Assembly (NCBI RefSeq): GCF_017868775.1
Contig: NZ_CP053381.1
Location: forward strand, 3,844,001-3,908,000
From: Billgrantia sulfidoxydans
GTDB taxonomy: Bacteria > Pseudomonadota > Gammaproteobacteria > Pseudomonadales > Halomonadaceae
Direction of reading: 5' to 3'
Length of the DNA stretch: 64,000 nucleotides
Shown: piece after piece, positions 11,261-19,335 of the stretch
How the letters are laid out: every line of letters starts with the position of its first letter
Numbering within the stretch: the first letter of the stretch is position 1
The notes under the pieces: generated by a model
The model's input: only the letters and a program-made list of their open reading frames with translations
The model's database searches: none
What the model was told of the DNA's origin: nothing
Made by a program: the position numbers and the translations under genes

Positions 11261-11685
11261 GACCGCCCATCGCCAGGCGGGTGCTCTTCCGCGCCGCTTC
11301 GTTCGGCCCGGGCGAAGGCCTCGATGACCTGGGCCACCACCTTGCGCTGCGCCACCGGCAGGGCCAGGTAGCGCTGCAGCACGCGGCGCTCCTCGGCGCT
11401 GACCGAGGCGTCCCAGGCACCACGCGGTTCGCCGATGCGATAACCGCCGCCCTCACCGAAGCGCAGGGCCTGGGGCTCGACCCCGAGCCACTCGGCCAGC
11501 ACCTGCAGTTTCTCCTGCTGCGGCAGAGTCTCCCCGCATAGCCAACGCCTTACCCCCTGAAGCGTGACGGGTTTGCCCCAGTAGCGCAGGTTGAATTCCC
11601 GCTCGAGGACGGCAGGGCGCGGCTCGTAGCCGGCAGCACGCATGGCGGCGGCCAGCCGCTCGGCAAAGGCAATCTTCTCATTCAT
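11257..11685 (-). CDS. Small HTH (Cro/CI-like) transcriptional regulator
   Basis: The 142-residue protein has a lambda-repressor-like helix-turn-helix in its first 75 residues (TLQGVRRWLCGETLPQQEKL, then LAEWLGVEPQAL) and a charged C-terminal half (about 90-130) rich in R, E and A that may oligomerise. It has no recognisable sensor or peptidase domain. It is divergent from the diguanylate cyclase gene, with two inverted repeats in the shared intergenic region, so autoregulation or control of the cyclase is plausible. The target is unknown. Confidence 0.75.
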   Translation of the reverse strand: MNEKIAFAERLAAAMRAAGYEPRPAVLEREFNLRYWGKPVTLQGVRRWLCGETLPQQEKLQVLAEWLGVEPQALRFGEGGGYRIGEPRGAWDASVSAEERRVLQRYLALPVAQRKVVAQVIEAFARAERSGAEEHPPGDGRS

Positions 11686-11712
11686 CGGAGGAATGTGCCG
11701 CGTACGCCAGAC

Positions 11713-11729
11713 CCGCGGTTAAACCGCGG
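11713..11729. promoter_or_regulatory. 17-bp inverted repeat, candidate operator
   Basis: CCGCGGTT-A-AACCGCGG is a perfect 8+1+8 palindrome 28 bases upstream of the HTH gene start and about 140 bases before the divergent cyclase. Its size and symmetry suit a dimeric lambda-repressor-like protein. Function is inferred from position. Confidence 0.5.
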
Positions 11730-11744
11730 TTGATCTTAAATGGC

Positions 11745-11755
11745 AACCAATGGTT
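11745..11755. promoter_or_regulatory. Second, smaller inverted repeat in the same intergenic region
   Basis: AACCA-A-TGGTT (5+1+5) lies 16 bases past the first palindrome and shares its AACC/GGTT ends. It could be a weaker site for the same regulator. Short palindromes also occur by chance. Confidence 0.3.
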
Positions 11756-11869
11756 TACTTTCGTCATGACAGGACCTGCGTGGGCCATGCCAACCTTCCC
11801 GGATGGCGGGCCACGTAACAGGGGCGACAGCTAACCCTTGCTGTCGACGACACAACAGGAAACATCCCC

Positions 11870-13276
11870 ATGCCGGACTCGCTTGAAAGGGAACTCGATG
11901 CGAGTGTCTGCCCGTCGGCAGCCGTTGCCGCCAGCGGCGCGATACAGCCTCATGGTTGTGTCATTGGTTTCGACAACGGCTGGCGAGAGGTGTGCCTCGC
12001 CAGCGCCAACCTGTCCCGCTTCTTCGGTCTCTCGCCTGCCGAGGCGCTCGGCCGCTCCCCCGAGCGGGTGCTGGGCCTCGATGGCGTCATCGCCCTGCAG
12101 GAGGCGCTGGCCGCGGGATCGCCCGGCATTGCGCTGCCTACCTCATGCGGCGGCGCCGACTTGCCGGGGCTCCACCTCTCCCTGCAGGCGACCGGGCGAC
12201 ACGTCGTGCTCACCGGCGAGCCCCTGGAGGGAACGGCCCATGACCTGCCGGGGTTCGGCTGCAGCTGGGGAGCACGCCTCGCCCAGGCCGACAGTGCCAG
12301 CGAGCTCGACGCTCGGCTCCGGCAGGCCCTGCTGGCCTTGACCGGCTTCGAATCGTGCACCCTGGTCCGCCCTGAACACGGATGCCTGGCGTCCGAACGC
12401 CTTCCCGGCGCCGTGTACCACAGCGACGGCCCGTCGCTGTGGTTGGCCGATACCTGGGCGGGCCCGGTCGAGCTATGGACAGCGCCGGGTCCGCACGTCG
12501 AACTCACCAGCTGCCCGCTGCGCCTGGCGCCACCGGCGCTGGGCCACTGGCTGGCCGATCGCCAGGCCCGCGCTGCACTGATCCTCGACCTGCACGAGGC
12601 CCCTCCGGGACGGAGCCTGGCCATCTGCTGGGATCGCCGGCCACGCTACCTGGCACCGCCCGTCAGACATCTGCTGCTGCAGCTCGCCCAGATGGCCGCG
12701 CTGCGTCGCACGCTGCTTCACGAGACACAGCGGACCCGGCATCGCTATCGCCTGCTGCACGAACGCAACACCCGGCTCCAGCGGCTCGCCTACACCGATC
12801 CGTTGACCCAGCTGGCCAACCGTCACCGCATCGAGCAGGTACTCGACACCGAACTGGCGCTGGCCAGTCGCAACGAGGCCCCGCTGGCGGTGCTGCTGTT
12901 CGATATCGACCACTTCAAGTCGATCAACGATACCCATGGCCATGAGACGGGCGACCGGGTGCTCTATCGCATCGCCCGGCAGGCCCAGTCACACCTGCGC
13001 GACAGCGACCATCTAGGGCGATGGGGCGGCGAGGAGTTCATCGTCGTCGTGCCCGGGTGCGAACTGCCCCGGGCACGGGAGCTGGCATGGCGCATGTGCC
13101 GCACCCTGGCCCAGTGCCGCATCGCCCCCGTCGGCCAGGTCACCGCCAGCTTCGGTGTCGCGTCCCGCCAACCCGGGGACAGCTGCCGCGTCCTGGTGCG
13201 GCGCGCCGACCAGGCGATGTACCTGGCCAAGCAGGCGGGACGTGCATGCGTGCGGTCGCTGGCCGGCGCCAGCTGA
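11870..13276 (+). CDS. Diguanylate cyclase with degenerate bacteriophytochrome-like PAS-GAF sensor
   Basis: Predicted to make cyclic di-GMP from two GTP. The 468 residues split into three parts. Residues about 14-115 align by eye with the bacteriophytochrome PAS domain: Cys14 sits where the biliverdin-linking Cys falls, followed by GAIQPHG. Residues about 140-285 resemble the phytochrome GAF (ALLALTGFESCTLV, then a matching LRLAPPALGHW segment), but the PASDIP motif and the chromophore-contacting His are not conserved. A GGDEF domain follows (about 305-465), with GGEEF at 386-390 and an RxxD inhibitory site at 377-380. There is no PHY domain. The cyclase should be active, but light sensing is doubtful. 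No haem oxygenase gene lies in the window. Confidence 0.88.
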   Translation: MPDSLERELDASVCPSAAVAASGAIQPHGCVIGFDNGWREVCLASANLSRFFGLSPAEALGRSPERVLGLDGVIALQEALAAGSPGIALPTSCGGADLPGLHLSLQATGRHVVLTGEPLEGTAHDLPGFGCSWGARLAQADSASELDARLRQALLALTGFESCTLVRPEHGCLASERLPGAVYHSDGPSLWLADTWAGPVELWTAPGPHVELTSCPLRLAPPALGHWLADRQARAALILDLHEAPPGRSLAICWDRRPRYLAPPVRHLLLQLAQMAALRRTLLHETQRTRHRYRLLHERNTRLQRLAYTDPLTQLANRHRIEQVLDTELALASRNEAPLAVLLFDIDHFKSINDTHGHETGDRVLYRIARQAQSHLRDSDHLGRWGGEEFIVVVPGCELPRARELAWRMCRTLAQCRIAPVGQVTASFGVASRQPGDSCRVLVRRADQAMYLAKQAGRACVRSLAGAS

Positions 13277-13280
13277 GTGC

Positions 13281-14111
13281 TTACCCGCCGTGCCGGGCCA
13301 GCAGCCGCCGCATGGCGGCGGTGGGCGCCTCGAGCTTCTCGTAGCGGCGGCTGGCGGCGTAGCTGACATTGAAGGCGTCGAAGTAGTCGTCCAGGACCTG
13401 GGCCGCCTCGCCGTCACCACTCTGGCGCAGCAGTTCGGCAGCCACCTCGGCGGTACATAGATGGGCCTGGGAGGCAGGCTTGCGCAACCGGTAGCGGGTC
13501 ACCCGACTCGTGGCGAGCGGCAGCACCGGCAGCCGGTCGAGATAGTCGCTCTTGCGGAAGATCCGTCGCGCCTGGCGCCAGGTGCCGTCGAGCAGGATGA
13601 ACACCGGTACCTTGTCCTTCCGCTTGGCGGCCCCGACGGCTTCCATGCCCACGACCCGCTCGGCATAGTCGGGCTGGTCGTCGGGAAAGATCACGAAGGG
13701 GGCGAAGCGCGGGTCATCGAGCAGCGCCAGCAGGCGTTCGTCCGGCGCCGTGCGGTACCAGGTGAAGACCTCGGTGGCGGGCAGCACGTCGCGGATCAGG
13801 CGCCCGGTATTGGTCGGCTTGAGGTGCTCGAGTGGATGCGTGATCAGCCACACCCGCGCCTCGCTCTCGGCGCTGGCCCGGTAGGGACAGAGACAGTTCA
13901 GCACCGGCAGGTTGCAGCCGGCGCAGCGCTCGGTGAAGCTGCCCCGCGCCTTGAACTCGCGCCGCGGCGGCCGCCGATGACCGGTACCGGGGTCATGGGC
14001 AAGGCCGGGGGCGGGGTCAGCCGAAAGCGCGGCCGCGGGGTGACCGGTGGAAAGGTCCTGGGGCAGGGTCTCGTCCAGCATCAGTACGCTATCTTGGAAA
14101 CGGGCCGGCAT
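13281..14111 (-). CDS. DTW-domain tRNA-uridine aminocarboxypropyltransferase
   Basis: The DTW family includes E. coli TapT, which transfers the aminocarboxypropyl group of SAM to a tRNA uridine (acp3U47). The 276-residue protein has a cysteine cluster typical of the family (CAGCNLPVLNCLCP, about 60-75), the HPLEHLKPTNTGRLI segment and the signature LLDGTWRQARRIFRKS, where the motif reads DGTW. An alternative ATG at 14081 removes ten residues; neither start has a clear ribosome site. It lies downstream of a sirtuin and aceK on the same strand. The exact substrate uridine cannot be told from sequence. Confidence 0.85.
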   Translation of the reverse strand: MPARFQDSVLMLDETLPQDLSTGHPAAALSADPAPGLAHDPGTGHRRPPRREFKARGSFTERCAGCNLPVLNCLCPYRASAESEARVWLITHPLEHLKPTNTGRLIRDVLPATEVFTWYRTAPDERLLALLDDPRFAPFVIFPDDQPDYAERVVGMEAVGAAKRKDKVPVFILLDGTWRQARRIFRKSDYLDRLPVLPLATSRVTRYRLRKPASQAHLCTAEVAAELLRQSGDGEAAQVLDDYFDAFNVSYAASRRYEKLEAPTAAMRRLLARHGG

Positions 14112-14129
14112 TCTAGCACGCCACCGGCA

Positions 14130-14864
14130 TCAGCCCAGCAGGGTTTGCGGCACCCACAGCCTTCCCTCACGCTGCCAGTGGCGTACCAGCGCCGGTACGC
14201 CCCTCCCGGCGGGCTGGCTGATGCGGGTCACGCCGGGCGGCGCCAGCACCTCGGCCTCGGGGTCGACCAGCACGCTGGGCGCGTCCAGCGGCGCATGCTC
14301 GAGCAGCGAGGCGGCCGGCATCACGGCGAGCGACGTGCCCACCACCAGCAGCAGATCGGCCTCGGTGACAATCTCGCAGGCCTCGCCGAAGTGCGGCACG
14401 CTTTCGCCGAACCACACCACGTCGGGGCGCAGCTGGCTACCCTTGTCGCAGATGTCGCCCAGCTCGATGCCGCCGCGCGGCAGTGGGTACTGCATGCGGC
14501 CGTCCACCGTGGAGCGCGCCTTGAGAATCTCGCCGTGCAGGTGCAACACGTGGCGCGAGCCTGCACGCTCGTGAAGGTCGTCGATGTTCTGGGTGATGAT
14601 GCTGACCCGAAAGCCCTGCCGCTCGAGCGCCGCCAATGCCCTGTGCGCGGCGTTGGGGCGCGCCCGGCGTACCTGCTCGCGGCGCAGGTTGTAGAACTGC
14701 AGCACGCGGGCCGGATTGCGCCGCCAGGCCTCGGGGGTGGCAACCTCTTCGATGGGGTGGTCGGCCCACAGCCCGTCGCTGGCGCGAAAGGTCTGGATGC
14801 CGCTCTCCGCGCTGATGCCCGAACCGGTGAAGACCACCAGGTGGGGACGCTCGTCCTCTGCCAT
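14130..14864 (-). CDS. Sir2-family NAD-dependent protein deacylase (class III-like)
   Basis: Sirtuins remove acyl groups from lysine using NAD. The 244-residue protein has FTGSGISAESGIQTFR, TQNIDDLHERAGS with the catalytic HLHGE, and LRPDVVWFGESVP. The FYNLRRE segment keeps the Tyr and Arg that in CobB/SIRT5-type (class III) enzymes favour succinyl and malonyl lysines. Unlike E. coli CobB, the zinc-ribbon region between HLHGE and RPDVVWFGE shows one cysteine (GDICDKG), so the structural zinc site looks lost. GAGGG precedes the ATG. It lies 21 bases after aceK, so it is probably in the same operon. Confidence 0.9.
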   Translation of the reverse strand: MAEDERPHLVVFTGSGISAESGIQTFRASDGLWADHPIEEVATPEAWRRNPARVLQFYNLRREQVRRARPNAAHRALAALERQGFRVSIITQNIDDLHERAGSRHVLHLHGEILKARSTVDGRMQYPLPRGGIELGDICDKGSQLRPDVVWFGESVPHFGEACEIVTEADLLLVVGTSLAVMPAASLLEHAPLDAPSVLVDPEAEVLAPPGVTRISQPAGRGVPALVRHWQREGRLWVPQTLLG

Positions 14865-14885
14865 CACGGCCCTCGTTGCTTCACA

Positions 14886-16631
14886 TCAGTAAACCAAGCC
14901 GTTCTCTTCATTGGCGCTGAAGCGCTGCTTGTTACGATAGGGGTAGACGTCGATCACCCGTCCATCGATGATCGCCTGCTGCAGGCCCTTCCAGTAGTCG
15001 GCGTCGAACAGTTCGGGGTGCAGCTGGTAGAAGAGCTTGCGCAACTTCAGGTCGGCGAACAGGAAAGGGCCGAACTCCTCGGGGAAAATATCATTGGGCC
15101 CTACCGAGTACCAAGGCTCGCCGGAAAGCTCCTGCTCCGGATACATCGGCTCGGGAATGTGGCGGAAATTGCATTCGGTGAGATAGCACACCTCGTCGTA
15201 GTCGTAGAAGATCACCCGGCCGTGGCGGGTGACGCCGAAGTTCTTCAGCAGCATGTCGCCGGGAAAGATGTTGGCCGCCGCCATCTGCTTGATGGCGTTA
15301 CCGTAGTCCTTGAGCACCGCTTGGGTCTCGGCGTCGCCGCACTGCTCCAGGTAGAGGTTGAGCGGCGTCATCATGCGCTCGGTGTAGCAGTGCTTGATGA
15401 TCACCTTGTCGCCCCTGAGATACACCGTTGAAGGGGCCACCTCCAGCAGGTGCTCGAGGCACTCCGGGGAGAAGTGATCCTTGCGCGCGATGAAGTTGGA
15501 GAACTCCTGGGTGTCGGCCATGCGCCCGACCCGGTCATGGCGCTTCACCAGCCGGTACTTCTCGCGCACGGTGTCGTGACTCATCTCCTTGGAGGGGTCG
15601 AAGCGGTCCTTGATGATCTTGAACACGGTGCGAAACGAGGGCAGCACGAACACCGCCATGACCATGCCGCGCACCCCGGGGGCGATGACGAACTGATCCT
15701 CGCGCTTGGCCACCTGGCGGTTGAGCGCACGGAAGAACTCGGTCTTGCCGTGCTTGAAGAAGCCGATCGCCGAATAGAGCTCACCCTCCGGCTTGTCGGG
15801 CATGAGCTGCTGCAGGTAGTCGACGAACTCGCCCGGCACCTGGACCTCGACCTGGAAGTAGGCGCGCGTGAACGAGAAGATGATCGACACTTCGTCCGAC
15901 TCGATCAGCACGGTGTCGAGGTGCAGCCCCTCGCCCTGCTCGTGCAGGATCGGCAGCACCAGCGGCACCTGTTCGCCATCGCCACGGATCCGCCCCACCA
16001 GATAGGCGCCCTTGTTGCGGTAGAACACGCTCTTGAGCAGCTCGATCTCGGCGTCCGGCGCGTCGAGGAGCGTCCGCGGCAGATGGCCGCGCAGGAACTC
16101 GCCGCCGAGCCGGACGTCGCGCGCGAGATCCTCGAAGGGGGTCTCGAACGGCGCCTCGGCCAGCGCCCAGCGGATCGCGCCCTCCCAGTCGCCCGCGACG
16201 CGCCGGCTGCGACACGGCTCGAGCCCGGAGTGGTGGGCCGCCGAATCCCGCGAGCTGTAGACGAACATCCAGTCGTTGCGAATGTGGCGATGATGGAAGA
16301 TCGAGCAGAACAGCGAGTTGAAATAGGTCTCGGCGAGCTCGTAGTCGAGCCGCTCGCTGATCAGCTCGGCGTAGTGGTTGCGCGCCTCGCGCCAGCATTC
16401 GCAGTGGGTCAGGTCGTCTTCGTCCAGGGCGCGCTGGAGCCGGCCCAGGGTCTCGCCGACCTTCTCCTCGTAGAGGTTGATGCGCTCGGCCGAGGCCTGC
16501 TGGGCCTCGCGCCAGGCGGCATCGCGGAAGCGCCGGCTGGCATCGGCGGTGATCTCCTTGAAGCGGGTACGGTACTCGTCGAAGCCGTGCAGGATGGTGG
16601 CGGCGAGGCGATAGGCAGGCGAATGCTTCAT
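14886..16631 (-). CDS. aceK: Isocitrate dehydrogenase kinase/phosphatase
   Basis: Bifunctional enzyme that phosphorylates and dephosphorylates isocitrate dehydrogenase, switching carbon between the TCA cycle and the glyoxylate shunt. The 581-residue product is close in length to E. coli AceK (578). It has the kinase-type ATP-binding stretch APGVRGMVMAVFVLP, FKIIKDRFDPSKEMS, HDRVGRMADTQEFSNF, AAANIFPGDMLLKNFGVTRH and the metal-binding YDYDEVCYLTE. I chose the start MKHSPAYRLAA by comparison with E. coli; an upstream frame extends it by 31 non-family residues. No aceA or aceB is in the window. Confidence 0.97.
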   Translation of the reverse strand: MKHSPAYRLAATILHGFDEYRTRFKEITADASRRFRDAAWREAQQASAERINLYEEKVGETLGRLQRALDEDDLTHCECWREARNHYAELISERLDYELAETYFNSLFCSIFHHRHIRNDWMFVYSSRDSAAHHSGLEPCRSRRVAGDWEGAIRWALAEAPFETPFEDLARDVRLGGEFLRGHLPRTLLDAPDAEIELLKSVFYRNKGAYLVGRIRGDGEQVPLVLPILHEQGEGLHLDTVLIESDEVSIIFSFTRAYFQVEVQVPGEFVDYLQQLMPDKPEGELYSAIGFFKHGKTEFFRALNRQVAKREDQFVIAPGVRGMVMAVFVLPSFRTVFKIIKDRFDPSKEMSHDTVREKYRLVKRHDRVGRMADTQEFSNFIARKDHFSPECLEHLLEVAPSTVYLRGDKVIIKHCYTERMMTPLNLYLEQCGDAETQAVLKDYGNAIKQMAAANIFPGDMLLKNFGVTRHGRVIFYDYDEVCYLTECNFRHIPEPMYPEQELSGEPWYSVGPNDIFPEEFGPFLFADLKLRKLFYQLHPELFDADYWKGLQQAIIDGRVIDVYPYRNKQRFSANEENGLVY

Positions 16632-16812
16632 GGCGAACTCCGGGCGACGTAGGCCACCAGCTTCGCCAATTCTCGTTCGCAGCGCGAGCCGACCATGGTG
16701 GGGCGCGCTGTAGTTCAACGACATGCCGTCATCCTTTCATCACCGTGCTGTCGCCGGGTCGTCATCCCCGGCAGGCATGCTCGCCCTCAAGCTCCCAGGC
16801 AGCGAGGATGCC

Positions 16813-17976
16813 ATGCGAATCTGTCTAGTCAGCGAGACCTGGTCACCCGAGATCAACGGGGTCGCCCATACCCTCCTGCAGCTGAGCCAGGAGCTGCTGG
16901 CGCGGGGCATGTCGCTGCAGCTCATCCGCCCCCACCCGGCCGATGCCGGCGCCCCGCGGCGCACCCGGGGCATGCAGGCCGAACTGCGGGTGCCGGGGGT
17001 GGCGATACCGGGCTACCGTGCGGTGCGCATCGGCATGCCCGCCGCGCGGCGCATCCAGCGGCTGTGGCAGAAGCAGCGTCCCGACGTGGTCTACCTGGCG
17101 ACCCAGGGGCCCCTGGGCTGGTCGGCACGGCGCGTGGCCCGCCGCCTGGGCATTCCGCTTGTCGCCGGCTGGCACACCAATTTCGACCACTACTGCGGCG
17201 ATTATGGCGTCCCCTGGCTGGCCCCGACCCTGATGCGTGCGCTGCGCCACTTCCACAACGGCTGCCAGGCCACCCTGGTCCCCACGCGGCAGCAGGCCGA
17301 GGAGCTCGTTCGCCAGGGCTTTGAGCGGCTTGAGCTGATGGGGCGCGGTATCGAACACGAGCGCTTCTCGCCCGCGCTGCGCTGTTCCGAGCTGCGTCGT
17401 CGCTGGGGCGTGGGCGAGCACCGTCCGGTGGCCCTGTACGTCGGCCGGCTGGCGGCGGAGAAGAACCTCGGGCTGCTGCGCGAGACCCTGCACGCCATGC
17501 GCAGCGCACGCCCCGACATGGCCCAGGTCATCGTCGGCGACGGGCCGGCGCGGCGCTCGCTCGAGAAGGCGCTGCCCGACGTGCACTTCAACGGCTTCAT
17601 CTCACCGGAAGCCCTGTCGCGGCACTACGCCAGCGCCGACCTGTTCCTGTTCCCCTCGCTCTCCGAGACCTGGGGCAACGTGGTGCCGGAGGCCATGGCC
17701 AGCGGCCTGGCGGTGGTGGCCTATCGCCATGCCGCCGCCGCCGAGCTGATCGACAGCGGGGCCAACGGCGTGACCGTGGCCGCCGGCGATGCCGCGGCGT
17801 TTCGCGAGGCCGCCGTGGCGCTGTGCCAGCAGCCCGCCCGCTACGCCCGGATGGGCCGCGCCGCACGCCTGCGCAGCCTGGCCTGCCGCTGGCCGGCCGT
17901 TGCCGACACCTTTCTTTTCGCACTCGAACAGGCCCGGGAGGTGACCCATGCGACCACGCACCCTTGCCGTATTTGA
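16813..17976 (+). CDS. Family 4 glycosyltransferase
   Basis: Retaining GT-B glycosyltransferase of about 387 residues. The N-terminal half starts MRICLVSETWSPEINGVA and holds the acceptor side. The C-terminal half has the nucleotide-sugar region with VALYVGRLAAEKNL, IVGDGPARRSLE and the GT4 E-x7-E element in SETWGNVVPEAMASG. It resembles the branch of bacterial and plant enzymes that glycosylate lipids such as diacylglycerol; the substrate is not certain. Its 3' end overlaps a PAP2 phosphatase gene by 29 bases, suggesting a shared membrane-lipid job. Confidence 0.9.
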   Translation: MRICLVSETWSPEINGVAHTLLQLSQELLARGMSLQLIRPHPADAGAPRRTRGMQAELRVPGVAIPGYRAVRIGMPAARRIQRLWQKQRPDVVYLATQGPLGWSARRVARRLGIPLVAGWHTNFDHYCGDYGVPWLAPTLMRALRHFHNGCQATLVPTRQQAEELVRQGFERLELMGRGIEHERFSPALRCSELRRRWGVGEHRPVALYVGRLAAEKNLGLLRETLHAMRSARPDMAQVIVGDGPARRSLEKALPDVHFNGFISPEALSRHYASADLFLFPSLSETWGNVVPEAMASGLAVVAYRHAAAAELIDSGANGVTVAAGDAAAFREAAVALCQQPARYARMGRAARLRSLACRWPAVADTFLFALEQAREVTHATTHPCRI

Positions 17977-18490
17977 CCGCCTCGACCTGCTGGAGTGGCG
18001 GCTCTGCCGACGCTTCGCCCGCCTCAGCCTCTATGCCCCGTGGCTCGCCACCCTGCGCCTGGCCAGCCGCGTGGGCGACTGGCCGGTATGGGTAGCGCTG
18101 ATCGCCGCCCAGCCGCTGTTACAGCCCGAGGCCGGCTTCACCTACCTGCTGCAGTACGCCGCGACGGGGCTCATCGCCATCCTGATCTATCGTCTGATCA
18201 AGACCCGGCTGTGCCGCGAACGGCCCTTCATCACCTTCGTCAATGTCATCCAGTGCGGCGAACCGGCCCGCGACCGCTACAGCTTTCCCAGCGGGCACAC
18301 CATGCACGCGGTGATGTTCTGCGTGATGACCGCCGCCCATGCCCCTTGGCTGCTGCCGCTGCTGGTACCGCTGGCGGTGCTCATCGCGCTCTCTCGGGTC
18401 GGGCTCGGGCTGCACTACATCAGCGACGTGGCCGCCGGTGCCGCCATCGGCTACGTGTTCGGCCTGGCCAGCCTCACCCTGGCGGGATGA
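17948..18490 (+). CDS. PAP2-family membrane phosphatase
   Basis: Type 2 phosphatidic acid phosphatase family, acting on lipid phosphates or diphosphates at the membrane. The 180 residues have several hydrophobic spans and the three PAP2 motifs: KTRLCRERP, FPSGHTMHA and SRVGLGLHYISDV. The start lies inside the end of the glycosyltransferase gene, so the two are probably translated together. Candidate substrates include phosphatidic acid and undecaprenyl diphosphate; the sequence does not decide. Confidence 0.9.
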   Translation: MRPRTLAVFDRLDLLEWRLCRRFARLSLYAPWLATLRLASRVGDWPVWVALIAAQPLLQPEAGFTYLLQYAATGLIAILIYRLIKTRLCRERPFITFVNVIQCGEPARDRYSFPSGHTMHAVMFCVMTAAHAPWLLPLLVPLAVLIALSRVGLGLHYISDVAAGAAIGYVFGLASLTLAG

Positions 18491-18492
18491 AG

Positions 18493-19158
18493 CTACCAGG
18501 GCAGCGCCTCGCCGTTGCTATGCCAGAAGCCGCCGCTGGTCTCGAGCGTCAGCGCCGCGATGCAAGCGGCGATGCCGGCGGCGGCCTCCTCGGGAGGGAT
18601 CAGGCCGCCGAAGTCGACCATGCGGGTCTGCACGTAGCCCGGATGGAGCTGGGCCACGGCGATGCCCTTGGGCTTGAGGTCGATGGCCAACGACTTGCCG
18701 AAGGCATTCAGCGCCGCCTTCGAGGCCCGGTAGCCATAGCGCCCGCCGGAATCGTTGTCGGCGATCGATCCCATGCGGCTGGTGACGTTGGCGACCTTGC
18801 TGCCGGCGCCCAGGTTGTCGAGCAGCGCCTCGGTCACCCGCAGCGGGCCGTAGGCGTTGACCTCCATCTGCCGCTGGATGGTGGCGAAGTCCAGCGAGCC
18901 CAGCGACTCATCGTGCAGCAGGCCGGCATTGTTGACCAGCACGTCCAGACGCTGGCCGCGAATGGCCTCGGCGAGCCTCGCCACGTCCTCGGAGCGGGTC
19001 ACGTCGACGCCTTCGACCACCTGCTCGGCGACTTCATCGAGCTCGGCGGAGGTCGCGCGGCAGGCGCCGACCACCCGCCAGCCCTGCCCATGATAGTGAC
19101 GGGCCAGCGCCAGACCGATGCCGCGGTTGGCTCCCGTGATCAGCACGCGTGAAGACAT
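18493..19158 (-). CDS. Short-chain dehydrogenase/reductase
   Basis: Classical SDR fold of about 221 residues. The NAD(P) site is ITGANRGIGLALARHY, followed by VNNAGLL, the catalytic Ser in VTSRMGSIAD and the YGYRASKAALNAF Tyr/Lys pair. Its overall layout resembles the CsgA/sniffer-like SDR group of unknown substrate. The start is the ATG in front of SSRVLITGANRG. The same frame stays open far upstream, but that part is antisense to the PPC-repeat gene. It is convergent with the PAP2 gene, whose stop is two bases away. Confidence 0.92.
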   Translation of the reverse strand: MSSRVLITGANRGIGLALARHYHGQGWRVVGACRATSAELDEVAEQVVEGVDVTRSEDVARLAEAIRGQRLDVLVNNAGLLHDESLGSLDFATIQRQMEVNAYGPLRVTEALLDNLGAGSKVANVTSRMGSIADNDSGGRYGYRASKAALNAFGKSLAIDLKPKGIAVAQLHPGYVQTRMVDFGGLIPPEEAAAGIAACIAALTLETSGGFWHSNGEALPW

Positions 19159-19262
19159 GAATGACTCCTCTGTGTCGGGGGGTGGTGGGTTGTCAGTGTG
19201 GCGGCGAGAACCGGGAGTGCAAGCGCCGATTCGGCACATTTCCTTCAACGTAACGGCGGGAA

Positions 19263-19268
19263 TATAAT
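19263..19268 (+). promoter_or_regulatory. -10 box for the PPC-repeat gene
   Basis: A perfect TATAAT lies 67 bases upstream of the gene start in an AT-richer patch. The -35 region (TTCCTT at 17-base spacing) is a poor match, so this may need an activator or be an extended element. Confidence 0.45.
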
Positions 19269-19335
19269 GGTTACGCAATGTAATGCCCGCTCCGGGCCCC
19301 CTCACCGATGCCTGCCATCGAACAAGGATGCTTTC

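Noticed and set aside
13461..15431. A 656-codon plus-strand frame
   Set aside because: It lies antisense across the DTW, sirtuin and aceK genes, which have clear motifs; no protein features.
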